Assembly (NCBI GenBank): GCA_947307285.1
Contig: CAMZIS010000049.1
Location: forward strand, 1 to 7,717
Length of the DNA: 7,717 nucleotides
Source of the DNA: an uncultured Peptococcaceae bacterium
GTDB taxonomy: Bacteria > Bacillota > Dehalobacteriia > UBA4068
Reading direction: 5' to 3'
Shown: piece after piece, positions 1-7,717 of the stretch
How positions within the stretch are numbered: the stretch's first letter is position 1
Layout: every line of letters begins with the position of its first letter
Program-made: the position numbers and the translations under genes
The notes under the pieces: generated by a model
Databases searched by the model: none
What the model was told of the DNA's origin: nothing
The model's input: the letters and a program-made list of their open reading frames with translations, nothing else

Positions 1-9
1 AACCATGAT

Positions 10-38
10 TTGCTTCCGGCAGGGGACTGTGTTATACT
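10..38 (+). promoter_or_regulatory. Probable sigma-A promoter of secA
   Basis: A TTGCTT -35-like box (10-15) is separated by 17 bases from a TATACT -10-like box (33-38). The -10 matches the consensus at 5 of 6 positions; the -35 matches only in its TTG. Transcription would start near 45, leaving a leader of about 40 bases before the secA start codon. No other promoter-like pair is visible in the 86 bases upstream of secA. The assignment rests on spacing and position only. Confidence 0.5.
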
Positions 39-86
39 TTAATTTACACGGGATGAAACGCCCTCCCCTTAAAGAAAGGAACGACA

Positions 87-2695
<2,609 letters not shown>

Positions 2696-2699
<4 letters not shown>

Positions 2700-3280
2700 C
2701 ACTGTGCCGCGATATTACTGGTGCTTTTATGAAATACAGATTACCGGCTGCCGATGATCGACAGATACTGAAAGAATATGTCGAAGAGCATTACGCCAAC
2801 GGCGAAAGAAGCATCAGCGCCAGCTTAGGCCTGACCGGTACGGATTATGATGCTTGGGTAGAAAAGGTCAACCGCAACAGTAAGGAGTCGGATGACGATT
2901 GGGGCAGGTACTATCTGTATTTAGCCTTTGACGACAGCGACAGGCTGATCGGTCTGTTGCATATCAGGTTCGACCTGAGCTGCGCCTTGCGGGAAGAATA
3001 CGGCGATATCGGCTATGGCGTGCGTCCTGCGGAACGAAGAAAGGGCTATGCCACGGAAATGCTGCGTTACGCTCTGGATGTGTGTCGGGAAAAGGATATG
3101 CGATACGCCGTTTTGGGCTGTTATGAGAACAACATCGGCTCAAATAAGACCATAATCAACAACGGCGGCGTTTTGTTCAGGCAGGATACGGAGAAAAAAG
3201 CGCTCAGCGAGCACTGGGAGATCGAACTGAAAAGGAATTATTACAAAATCGGATTTGACGGCAGGGAAGGTCAGGCGTGA
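2696..3280 (+). CDS. GNAT family N-acetyltransferase
   Basis: This is a predicted acetyl-CoA-dependent acetyltransferase of the GNAT superfamily, 194 residues from the first ATG; the substrate is unknown. The acetyl-CoA-binding motif A is clear: a beta strand DIGYGVRP is followed by RRKGYA (114-119), fitting the R/Q-x-x-G-x-G/A signature. CYENNIGSNK (142-151) matches the later GNAT motif in which an Asn and a following helix line the cofactor site. From memory the layout resembles COG3981-type acetyltransferases. The chosen ATG overlaps the secA stop (ATGA), which suggests translational coupling, but no good ribosome-binding site precedes it. An in-frame ATG at 2729 (MKYRLPAADD) would give 183 residues and looks more like a normal family N-terminus, so the true start is uncertain. 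Base composition is lower than secA (29 of 60 GC in 2881-2940). The product is soluble, with no signal peptide or membrane segment. Confidence 0.88.
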
Positions 3281-4023
3281 ACGAATATATCAACCTGGGG
3301 CCGGACAACATCGAAGAAGAGCATCTGTGCTGCGCCATCGGCGACCCCAAGCATCAGGCAGGCGTGGCTCGCAAAAAGGAGTGGCTGAAAGACCGCTTCA
3401 AAGACGGACACGTTTTCCGCAAGCTGAACGCCAGAGGAAAGACCTTCATCGAGTACGAGCCGGTGGAGACCGCCTGGGCGTCCGTGACCGGCCAAAACTA
3501 CGAGTATATCTACTGCCTGTGGGTGGCCGGCAGCTTCAAGGGCAAAGGCATAGGCCGGGAACTGCTGACCTACGCCATAGACGACGCCAAAAAACAGGGC
3601 AAAAGCGGGCTGTGCGTGCTGACTTCCCGCAAGAAAAAGCCGTTTTTGAGCGAAAAGAAATTTTTTGAGCATTTCGGCTTCAAAGCGGTGGACGGCATAG
3701 GGGACTACGAATTGCTGGCCCTGGCCTTCGACGATGGCGAAACGCCCCGCTTTACGGACAGCGCCCGCGCCATGAAGATAGCGGATGAGGGATTTACCGT
3801 CTATTACAGTCCCCAGTGCCCCTATGTGGAATATGAGGTGAAAGAGCTGACCGACTACGCCAAAGATAACGGCATAAAGCTCAGCTTCATCGCCGTCGAT
3901 TCGCCGGAAAAGGCCAAAAACGCGCCCTGCGTGTTCAATAACTGGGCCAATTTCTACAAAGGCGAGTTCGTTTCCAACACTATTTTGAACGCCAATTCCT
4001 TTGCCAAACTGATACAAAAGTAA
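3277..4023 (+). CDS. GNAT acetyltransferase with C-terminal YoaP-type domain
   Basis: This is a predicted two-domain, 248-residue cytosolic protein. Residues about 1-155 form a GNAT domain whose acetyl-CoA-binding loop is FKGKGIG (87-93) after the strand YIYCLWVAG. Residues about 170-245 look like the YoaP domain: a strand TVYYSPQCPY (174-183) resembles a thioredoxin-like active-site strand with one cysteine, C181. A helix follows, then FIAVDSPEKAKNAP with its conserved-looking Ala-Pro, and FYKGEFVSNTIL. Bacillus subtilis YoaP has this same architecture and nearly this length; its substrate is not known to me. The start is GTG at 3277, overlapping the stop of the upstream GNAT gene (GTGA), with GGGAAGG (3264-3270) 6 bases before it. 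The overlap implies co-translation of the two acetyltransferases. GC is about half (31 of 60 in 3781-3840), lower than in secA. Confidence 0.88.
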   Translation: MNEYINLGPDNIEEEHLCCAIGDPKHQAGVARKKEWLKDRFKDGHVFRKLNARGKTFIEYEPVETAWASVTGQNYEYIYCLWVAGSFKGKGIGRELLTYAIDDAKKQGKSGLCVLTSRKKKPFLSEKKFFEHFGFKAVDGIGDYELLALAFDDGETPRFTDSARAMKIADEGFTVYYSPQCPYVEYEVKELTDYAKDNGIKLSFIAVDSPEKAKNAPCVFNNWANFYKGEFVSNTILNANSFAKLIQK

Positions 4024-4040
4024 ACGCCGTAACAGAAAAA

Positions 4041-4059
4041 CGCTGCCCCGGCGGCAGTG
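4041..4059 (+). other. Small hairpin in the leader of prfB
   Basis: CGCTGCC (4041-4047) can pair with GGCAGTG (4053-4059), including one G-U pair, around a CCGGC loop. It lies in the 58-base gap between the second acetyltransferase and prfB, 11 bases before the prfB ribosome-binding site (GAGGAGG, 4070-4076). No T-run follows, so it is not an intrinsic terminator. It might stabilise or separate parts of the message, or be chance in GC-rich DNA. Confidence 0.3.
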
Positions 4060-4081
4060 AACACAGATAGAGGAGGAAACC

Positions 4082-5183
4082 ATGTTAGAAGAATTACGCC
4101 CCCAGCTTGCCGACGCCAGAGAACGCCTGTCCGCCTTAAGGAGGTCTCTTTGACGTCGAAGGTAAGCTTGAAGCCATTGCCGCCATGGAGGAACAGACCA
4201 TGGCTCCGGATTTCTGGGACGACCGCGACGCCGCCCAGGAGCTGATGAGCAAGATCAACCGCCGCCGCGAGGTGGTCAAAGCCTACCAGAACACCGAGGC
4301 TCTGGCCGACGAGGCGGAGACCGCCGTGGAGCTGGCTTTGGAAGAAAACGACGAGGACTTTGCCGCCGAGGCGGAGGCCGCTGCCCGCCGCTTCATCAAG
4401 GAGCTGGATTCCCTGGAGCTGTCCCAGCTCCTGTCCGGCGAATACGACGCCAACAACGCCATCCTCACCCTGCACGCCGGCACCGGCGGACTGGAGGCCC
4501 AGGACTGGGCCGGCATGCTCCAGCGCATGTACACCCGCTGGGCGGAGCGCCGGGGCTTCAAGATGGAGCTGCTGGACGAGCTGCCGGCTGACGAAGGCGG
4601 CATCAAAAGCGCCACCCTGGGCATCTACGGCCTCAACGCCTACGGCTACCTTAAATGCGAGCGCGGCGTGCACCGTCTGGTGCGCATGTCCCCTTACGAC
4701 GCCGCCGGCCGCCGCCACACCAGCTTTGCCAGCGTGGACGTGTCGCCCCAGGTCAGCAACGATAACGAGATCGTCATCGACCCGGACGAGATCCGCATCG
4801 ACACCTTCCGTTCTTCCGGCAAGGGCGGGCAGAAGGTCAACAAGACCGACTCCGCCATCCGCATCACCCATCTGCCCACCGGCATCGTGGTCTCCTGCCA
4901 GAACGAACGCTCCCAGTTCCAGAACAAGGCCGTGGCCATGCAGATGCTCCAGTCCAAGCTGCTGGAGATCAAGCTGCGGGAACGGGAAGCCGAAATGAGC
5001 GCCCTGAAAGGCGAACAGAACGAGATCGCCTGGGGCAGCCAGATCCGCTCCTACGTGTTCCAGCCCTACCGTTTGGTCAAGGATCACCGCACCGGCTACG
5101 AGATGGGCAACACCGACGCGGTGATGGACGGCGACATCGACGGCTTCATCAACGAATACCTGCGCCAGTTCGCATGCCGTTAG
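4082..5183 (+). CDS. prfB: Peptide chain release factor 2 (RF2), made by +1 frameshift
   Basis: RF2 binds the ribosomal A site at UGA and UAA stop codons and triggers peptide release. The gene opens with ATG at 4082 after GAGGAGG (4070-4076). Codons 1-23 end with CTT at 4148-4150, followed by in-frame TGA (4151-4153). Skipping one base (T4151) continues in the +1 frame from GAC at 4152 to TAG at 5181-5183. The joined product (4082-4150 plus 4152-5183) is 366 residues, the usual RF2 length. The peptidyl-hydrolysis motif GGQ is at 248-250 within SSGKGGQKVNKTDSA. The codon-recognition tripeptide is Ser-Pro-Tyr (203-205) instead of the usual Ser-Pro-Phe. Starting at the downstream ATG 4185 would lose 34 residues of domain 1, so that start is rejected. 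The gene ends in TAG, a codon read by RF1 and not RF2. GC-rich composition returns to that of secA. Confidence 0.97.
4136..4154 (+). promoter_or_regulatory. prfB programmed +1 frameshift site
   Basis: The site has all classical elements: an internal Shine-Dalgarno-like AAGGAGG (4138-4144), a 3-base spacer TCT, the slippery codon CTT (4148-4150), then the stop TGA followed by C (4151-4154). In the known mechanism, low RF2 leaves the UGA unread, the peptidyl-tRNA slips from CUU to UUU, and translation resumes at GAC. High RF2 terminates at the UGA, giving a 23-residue peptide. This is direct autoregulation of RF2 supply. The order and spacing match the Escherichia coli site. Confidence 0.96.
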
Positions 5184-5209
5184 TCTGTGGGCTAAGGCCC
5201 ATGTGCAGA
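5184..5209. repeat. Palindrome 1 of the prfB-transketolase gap
   Basis: TGGGC (5188-5192) pairs with GCCCA (5197-5201) around a TAAG loop. The outer arms TCTG (5184-5187) and CAGA (5206-5209) also pair, with TGTG bulged on one side. It starts immediately after the prfB stop codon. Only three bases follow before an AAGG run, and there is no T-run, so it does not look like an intrinsic terminator, though it could protect the 3' end of the prfB message. Confidence 0.55.
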
Positions 5210-5227
5210 CTAAGGCGGCGAGTATAA

Positions 5228-5252
5228 AACGTTGGGCCTGTCGGCCCAAGTT
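5228..5252. repeat. Palindrome 2 of the prfB-transketolase gap
   Basis: TTGGGCC (5232-5238) and GGCCCAA (5243-5249) form a perfect 7-bp stem with a TGTC loop. AAC (5228-5230) and GTT (5250-5252) extend it with one bulged G. The apex CCTGTCGG resembles the CCTGCGG apex of the next palindrome. Both palindromes 2 and 3 are preceded by GGCGAGT (5217-5223 and 5253-5259), which suggests a repeated module. Confidence 0.65.
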
Positions 5253-5253
5253 G

Positions 5254-5285
5254 GCGAGTTTTCCGCCTGCGGCGGAAAACATCGC
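5254..5285. repeat. Palindrome 3: long perfect stem with GCCTGCGGCG core
   Basis: GTTTTCCGCC (5258-5267) and GGCGGAAAAC (5271-5280) form a perfect 10-bp stem around a TGC loop. GCGA (5254-5257) and TCGC (5282-5285) add four more pairs past a single bulged A. The flanks are T-rich on the left and A-rich on the right, the opposite of a bidirectional terminator, and no T-run follows on either strand. This fits a REP-like or small palindromic repeat rather than a terminator. The core GCCTGCGGCG recurs at 7557-7566. Confidence 0.7.
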
Positions 5286-5310
5286 GGCCCTGCGGCGAAA
5301 TACATCGCGG
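5279..5310. repeat. Direct repeat ACATCGCGG around a CCCTGCGGCG core
   Basis: ACATCGCGG occurs at 5279-5287 and again at 5302-5310. Between them lies CCCTGCGGCG (5288-5297), a near copy of the palindrome 3 core, with a weak TCGC/GCGA pairing (5282-5285 with 5295-5298). The first copy overlaps the right arm of palindrome 3, so the modules are chained. A similar ACATCGCC arm is found at 7579-7586. Confidence 0.55.
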
Positions 5311-5339
5311 GCTGCTTCATCTATCGCAAAGTATTGTGT

Positions 5340-5368
5340 CTGACTATGCTTACGAGTTTGTTCATAAT
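5340..5368 (+). promoter_or_regulatory. Probable promoter of the transketolase operon
   Basis: CTGACT (5340-5345, 4 of 6 to TTGACA) and CATAAT (5363-5368, 5 of 6 to TATAAT) are 17 bases apart. They lie in a locally AT-rich stretch after the palindromes. Transcription would start near 5375, giving a very short leader that still contains GGAGG (5379-5383). No intrinsic terminator separates prfB from this operon, so some readthrough from upstream is possible. Confidence 0.45.
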
Positions 5369-5390
5369 ATAAATCCATGGAGGTAACGTG

Positions 5391-6197
5391 ATGCGTACCG
5401 AAGAATACGCCGCTGCCATGCGGCGGGAGATCATCCGCATGCTGGCCGCCGCCGGCAGCGGGCATCCGGGCGGCTCCCTCTCCGCCACGGATATCATGGC
5501 CGTGCTTTTCAATGAGGAACTGCGGATCGACCCGAAGGACCCCCGGGACCCGAACCGGGACCGTTTCGTCCTGTCCAAGGGCCACGCCGCGCCCGCCCTC
5601 TACGCGGCCCTGGCTTTGAAGGGCTATCTGCCAGTGGAGCAGCTGACCGACCTGCGCAAGCTGGGCAGCCCCCTGCAGGGCCATCCCGACGCCAACAAGC
5701 TGCCCGGGGTGGACGTGAGCACCGGTTCCCTGGGTCAGGGCCTGTCCCAGGCCTGCGGCATGGCTATCGCCGGTAAGCTGGACAATAAGGATTACCGCGT
5801 CTATGCCGTCTGCGGCGACGGCGAACAGCAGGAAGGCCAGATCTGGGAAGCCGCCATGCTGGCCGCCCACTATAAGCTGGACAACCTCACCGCTTTCGTG
5901 GACCACAACCATCTGCAGATCGACGGCGACATCGAAAAAGTCCTGTCTCCCGAACCTCTGGCCGACAAATGGCGGGCCTTCGGCTGGCACGTCATCGAGA
6001 TCGACGGCCACGACCTGGCCGCCATCCGCGCCGCCATCGACGAAGCCAAGACCGTAAAAGGCCAGCCCACCATGATCGTGGCCGAAACGGTCAAGGGCAA
6101 AGGCGTCAGCTTCATGGAAAACCAGGCCTCCTGGCACGGCTCCGCGCCCAACGCGGAACAGGCCGCCCAGGCCCTGCACGAATTAGGGGAGGGTTGA
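5391..6197 (+). CDS. tkt: Transketolase, N-terminal (thiamine diphosphate-binding) subunit
   Basis: This is the N-terminal half of a split transketolase, which moves two-carbon units between sugar phosphates in the non-oxidative pentose phosphate pathway. The 268-residue product matches the pyrophosphate-binding domain: GSGHPGGS (22-29), SKGHAAPALYAAL (from 62), GSLGQGLSQACGMA (112-125) and the GDG motif (142-144) closing about 30 residues later at DHNHLQIDG. There the metal-binding Asn is N173; the middle residue is His rather than the more usual Asn or Tyr. It ends after W-H-G, where one-chain transketolases continue into the pyrimidine domain. The start is ATG 5391, 7 bases after GGAGG; GTG at 5388 is possible but too close to the ribosome-binding site. 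The gene lies three bases before its partner, whose ribosome-binding site sits in its last codons. It must pair with the next product to be active. Confidence 0.95.
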   Translation: MRTEEYAAAMRREIIRMLAAAGSGHPGGSLSATDIMAVLFNEELRIDPKDPRDPNRDRFVLSKGHAAPALYAALALKGYLPVEQLTDLRKLGSPLQGHPDANKLPGVDVSTGSLGQGLSQACGMAIAGKLDNKDYRVYAVCGDGEQQEGQIWEAAMLAAHYKLDNLTAFVDHNHLQIDGDIEKVLSPEPLADKWRAFGWHVIEIDGHDLAAIRAAIDEAKTVKGQPTMIVAETVKGKGVSFMENQASWHGSAPNAEQAAQALHELGEG

Positions 6198-6200
6198 GCG

Positions 6201-7148
6201 ATGAGCGAAAAGATCAAAATGGCCACCCGCGAGGCCTACGGTAAAGCCCTGGCTGCTTTGGCCCCGGAAATGCCCGAACTGGTCGTGCTGGATGCGGACC
6301 TCTCCGGTTCCACCAAGACCAAGGAATTCGCCAAGGTGGCGCCGGAACGCTTCTTCAACTGCGGCATCGCCGAAGCTGACATGATCGGCGTGGCCTGCGG
6401 CCTCGCCTCCTGCGGTAAAGTTCCCTTTGCCAGCTCCTTTGCGGTGTTCGCCGCCGGACGCGCTTTTGAACAGATACGCAACTCCGTCTGCTACGGCAAG
6501 CAGAACGTGAAGATCGCCGCCACCCATGCCGGCATCACCGTAGGCGAGGACGGCGGCACCCATCAGGCTATCGAGGATATCGCCATCATGCGCTCTTTGC
6601 CCGGCATGACGGTGCTCGTCCCCTCCGACTGGGTGCAGGCTATGTGGGCCGTGCGTGCTGCGGCGGAGTATAAAGGCCCGGTCTATCTGCGACTGGGCCG
6701 TCTGGCCGCGCCTCAGGTATATGAAGAAGACCGGAAATTCGAATGGGGCAAGGGCCTGCTGGTGAGACCGGGCAAAGATATCGTCATCTTCGCCTGCGGC
6801 ATGATGGTCTCGGAAGCCCTGACCGCCGCCGAGCTGCTGGCTGCGGAGGGGGTCGACGCCGCCGTGGCCGATATCTTCTCCATCAAGCCCCTGGACCGCG
6901 AATTCGTGCTGGAACAGGCCCGCAAATGCGGCGCTGTTCTCAGCGTGGAAGAGCATACCGTCCTGGGCGGTCTTGGTTCCGCTGTGGCGGAGACTCTGGC
7001 CGAAGCCGGGCTGGGACTGCCTTTCGCCCGCCTGGGCCTGCAGGATCAGTTCGGTCAAAGCGGCAAGCCGGCGCAGCTGCTCCAGCACTACGGTCTGGAC
7101 GGAGCCTCCATCGCGGCGCAGGTCAAAGCGCTGCTGGCCCGGAAATAA
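6201..7148 (+). CDS. tkt: Transketolase, C-terminal (pyrimidine-binding) subunit
   Basis: This is the second half of the split transketolase, 315 residues, supplying the pyrimidine-binding domain and the C-terminal transketolase domain. FFNCGIAEADM (51-61) carries the conserved Glu58 that activates the cofactor aminopyrimidine in this enzyme family. THAGITVGEDGGTHQ (108-122) holds sugar-binding histidines, and VLVPSDW (138-144) follows. The C-terminal domain starts near residue 185 with the strand DIVIFACGMMVSEAL and includes FSIKPLD and SVEEHTVLGGLGSA. The ATG is preceded by GGGGAGGG (6186-6193) 7 bases upstream, overlapping the end of the first subunit gene. Tight spacing indicates one operon and equal output of both chains. 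Related split enzymes include 1-deoxyxylulose-phosphate synthase-like proteins, but the two-gene layout and motifs favour transketolase. A strong terminator follows. Confidence 0.95.
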   Translation: MSEKIKMATREAYGKALAALAPEMPELVVLDADLSGSTKTKEFAKVAPERFFNCGIAEADMIGVACGLASCGKVPFASSFAVFAAGRAFEQIRNSVCYGKQNVKIAATHAGITVGEDGGTHQAIEDIAIMRSLPGMTVLVPSDWVQAMWAVRAAAEYKGPVYLRLGRLAAPQVYEEDRKFEWGKGLLVRPGKDIVIFACGMMVSEALTAAELLAAEGVDAAVADIFSIKPLDREFVLEQARKCGAVLSVEEHTVLGGLGSAVAETLAEAGLGLPFARLGLQDQFGQSGKPAQLLQHYGLDGASIAAQVKALLARK

Positions 7149-7176
7149 GACCCGATTCCAGAATGTCATATCGAAT

Positions 7177-7212
7177 AAGCGGACGGAAGTATCATCTTCC
7201 GCCCGCTTTTTT
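7177..7212 (+). terminator. Rho-independent terminator of the transketolase operon
   Basis: AAGCGGACGGAAG (7177-7189) pairs with CTTCCGCCCGCTT (7196-7208) with a single A/C mismatch, around a TATCAT loop. It runs into six T residues (7207-7212). It lies 29 bases after the transketolase stop codon and separates the operon from the BofA-like gene. Confidence 0.93.
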
Positions 7213-7283
7213 ATGCGGCGGCAGAGACATAATAGGCCAGGCTCATAATAAAATGAACTGAAACAGAAAGGAGCTGATCCGTT

Positions 7284-7532
7284 ATGTTATGGCGCTATAT
7301 CCTGCCGGTGGTCGCCGGCCTGTTCCTGGTGCTGCTGGCCTGTCTGCTGCCGGAACGCTTCCTGCGCGGAGCGTTCCGTCTGGTCCTGAACGCTGCCACC
7401 GGACTGGCCTTATTGCTGCTGCTCGATAACTTCACCGCTCTCGCCCTGCCGCTGAACGCCCTGACCCTGGCCGTAGGCTCGCTGCTGGGCGCGCCGGGGG
7501 TGGCCGCCGTTGCCGCGATAGCCGCGATTTGA
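7284..7532 (+). CDS. bofA: BofA-family small membrane protein
   Basis: This encodes an 82-residue, very hydrophobic protein with about two to three membrane segments (roughly 5-22, 35-50 and 55-80). The C-terminal part, LPLNALTLAVGSLLGAPGVAAVAAI, aligns by eye with the conserved end of Bacillus subtilis BofA (pattern PxNxxTxxxxxxLGxPGxxAL). BofA there inhibits SpoIVFB, the membrane protease that processes pro-sigma-K during sporulation. Family members also occur outside classical sporulators, so the role here is uncertain. ATG 7284 follows AAAGGAG (7267-7273) with a 10-base gap. The gene stands alone after the transketolase terminator. CATAAT at 7244-7249 could be its -10, but I see no matching -35. 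In B. subtilis bofA sits just upstream of an rRNA operon, which fits the rRNA-like leader seen after this gene. Confidence 0.85.
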   Translation: MLWRYILPVVAGLFLVLLACLLPERFLRGAFRLVLNAATGLALLLLLDNFTALALPLNALTLAVGSLLGAPGVAAVAAIAAI

Positions 7533-7603
7533 GCAGGCAGCGGTGATGTTTTATTTGCCTGCGGCGTTATGTTTATTGACATCGCCGGCCTTTGGTGATA
7601 AAT
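7533..7603. repeat. Second, degenerate copy of the intergenic palindromic repeat
   Basis: The gap after bofA repeats elements of the prfB-transketolase gap: GCCTGCGGCG (7557-7566), an upstream GGTGATGTTTT (7542-7552) comparable with GGCGAGTTTT at 5253-5262, and a downstream ACATCGCC (7579-7586). GGTGATGT (7542-7549) and ACATCGCC can pair with one G-U. GCAGGCA (7533-7539) and TGCCTGC (7556-7562) form an alternative 7-bp stem. ATCGCC (7581-7586) and GGTGAT (7594-7599) make a further hairpin. No terminator-type T-run follows any stem. Confidence 0.45.
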
Positions 7604-7604
7604 T
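7576..7604 (+). promoter_or_regulatory. Strong-looking promoter downstream of bofA
   Basis: TTGACA (7576-7581), a perfect -35, is followed after 17 bases by TAAATT (7599-7604), preceded by TGA as an extended -10. The sequence after it is AT-rich, and no ATG occurs before the window ends. The spacer contains an inverted repeat (7581-7586 with 7594-7599). The promoter points to a transcript starting near 7611, outside any gene visible here. Confidence 0.6.
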
Positions 7605-7610
7605 AATATT

Positions 7611-7717
7611 ATAGTTTGGTAGTTTCATAGTGTTCTTTAGCTGACGTGGCTGAAGGCGGTCTCACCGCTTTTCCGCTGTGCGTATCAGTATCCTGCGAAG
7701 TGTTCCTGACGAAGAAA
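7611..7717 (+). other. Untranslated structured leader, possibly of an rRNA operon
   Basis: This stretch has no ATG and no open frame with a ribosome-binding site. TGTTCTTTA (7631-7639) matches 8 of 9 positions of the boxA antitermination element TGCTCTTTA found in rRNA leaders. It is followed by a hairpin GAAGGCGGT (7652-7660) with ACCGCTTTT (7664-7672). This is extended outward by CTGA (7641-7644) with TCAG (7685-7688) and a few intervening pairs. A strong promoter upstream, boxA, a stem-loop and the neighbouring bofA together suggest an rRNA operon beginning beyond 7717. It could instead be the 5' leader of another RNA or gene; no 16S sequence is in the window. Confidence 0.35.

Noticed and set aside
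4185..5183. prfB as a 332-residue protein starting at ATG 4185
   Set aside because: The conserved frameshift signal and the upstream coding segment restore a normal 366-residue RF2 starting at 4082.
5258..5280. Palindrome 3 as a bidirectional terminator of prfB
   Set aside because: The stem is followed by A residues and then CATCGC on both readings, not by a T-run. The T and A runs lie on the wrong sides.
5388..5390. GTG at 5388 as the start of the first transketolase gene
   Set aside because: It leaves only four bases after GGAGG, whereas ATG at 5391 gives seven. The two differ by one residue.
3954..6179. A 741-codon open frame on the minus strand across prfB and the first transketolase gene
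   Set aside because: It runs antisense to two certain genes and crosses the palindromic gap. Its translation is low-complexity, rich in Gly, His, Val and Leu, typical of the opposite strand of GC-rich coding DNA. No family is recognisable.
7228..7249. CATAAT at 7228-7233 or 7244-7249 as a bofA promoter
   Set aside because: Neither has a -35-like box at 16-18 bases upstream, so I did not list a promoter. A -10-only signal is too weak.
6743..7261. A + strand frame overlapping the second transketolase gene and its terminator
   Set aside because: It reads through the terminator hairpin, has no family resemblance, and is rich in Arg and Gly from a shifted frame.
7652..7672. The GAAGGCGGT/ACCGCTTTT hairpin as an intrinsic terminator
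   Set aside because: Its Ts are used in the stem, the sequence after it is mixed, and it lies only about 40 bases after a strong promoter. A leader structure is more likely, although attenuation cannot be excluded.

Overview
The window looks like chromosomal DNA from a GC-rich Firmicutes (Bacillota) bacterium. Clostridia or Negativicutes is the best guess. Evidence for this: secA lies close upstream of prfB on the same strand, as in many Firmicutes; prfB carries the classical +1 programmed frameshift; transketolase is split into two adjacent genes; and a BofA-family membrane protein follows. Species cannot be named from the sequence. All recognised genes are on the + strand.

Layout: a sigma-A-like promoter (10-38) leads into secA (87-2699), the preprotein translocase ATPase with an intact C-terminal zinc motif. 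Two GNAT acetyltransferase genes follow (2696-3280 and 3277-4023). They are chained to secA and to each other by 4-base start/stop overlaps, and the second carries a YoaP-type thioredoxin-like C-terminal domain. After a 58-base gap comes prfB (4082-5183), which encodes release factor 2 through a frameshift at an in-frame UGA. The two GNAT genes are visibly less GC-rich than secA and separate a pair that is often adjacent, so they look like later arrivals.

The gap 5184-5390 holds a dense chain of palindromes and short direct repeats (5184-5310), then a likely promoter (5340-5368). A two-gene transketolase operon follows (5391-6197 N-terminal half, 6201-7148 C-terminal half) and ends at a strong intrinsic terminator (7177-7212). 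A short BofA-like gene (7284-7532) comes next. Downstream is a second, degenerate copy of the palindromic repeat, whose right end overlaps a strong promoter (7576-7604). That promoter reads into at least about 100 bases of structured, ATG-free leader containing a boxA-like sequence. I infer the start of an rRNA operon or another structured transcript just beyond the window.

Working together: secA and prfB are housekeeping genes for protein export and translation termination. The split transketolase serves the non-oxidative pentose phosphate pathway. The least explained parts are the GNAT pair inside the secA-prfB block and the palindromic repeat family in the two larger intergenic regions. 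I saw no CRISPR array, transposase, tRNA or phage gene.
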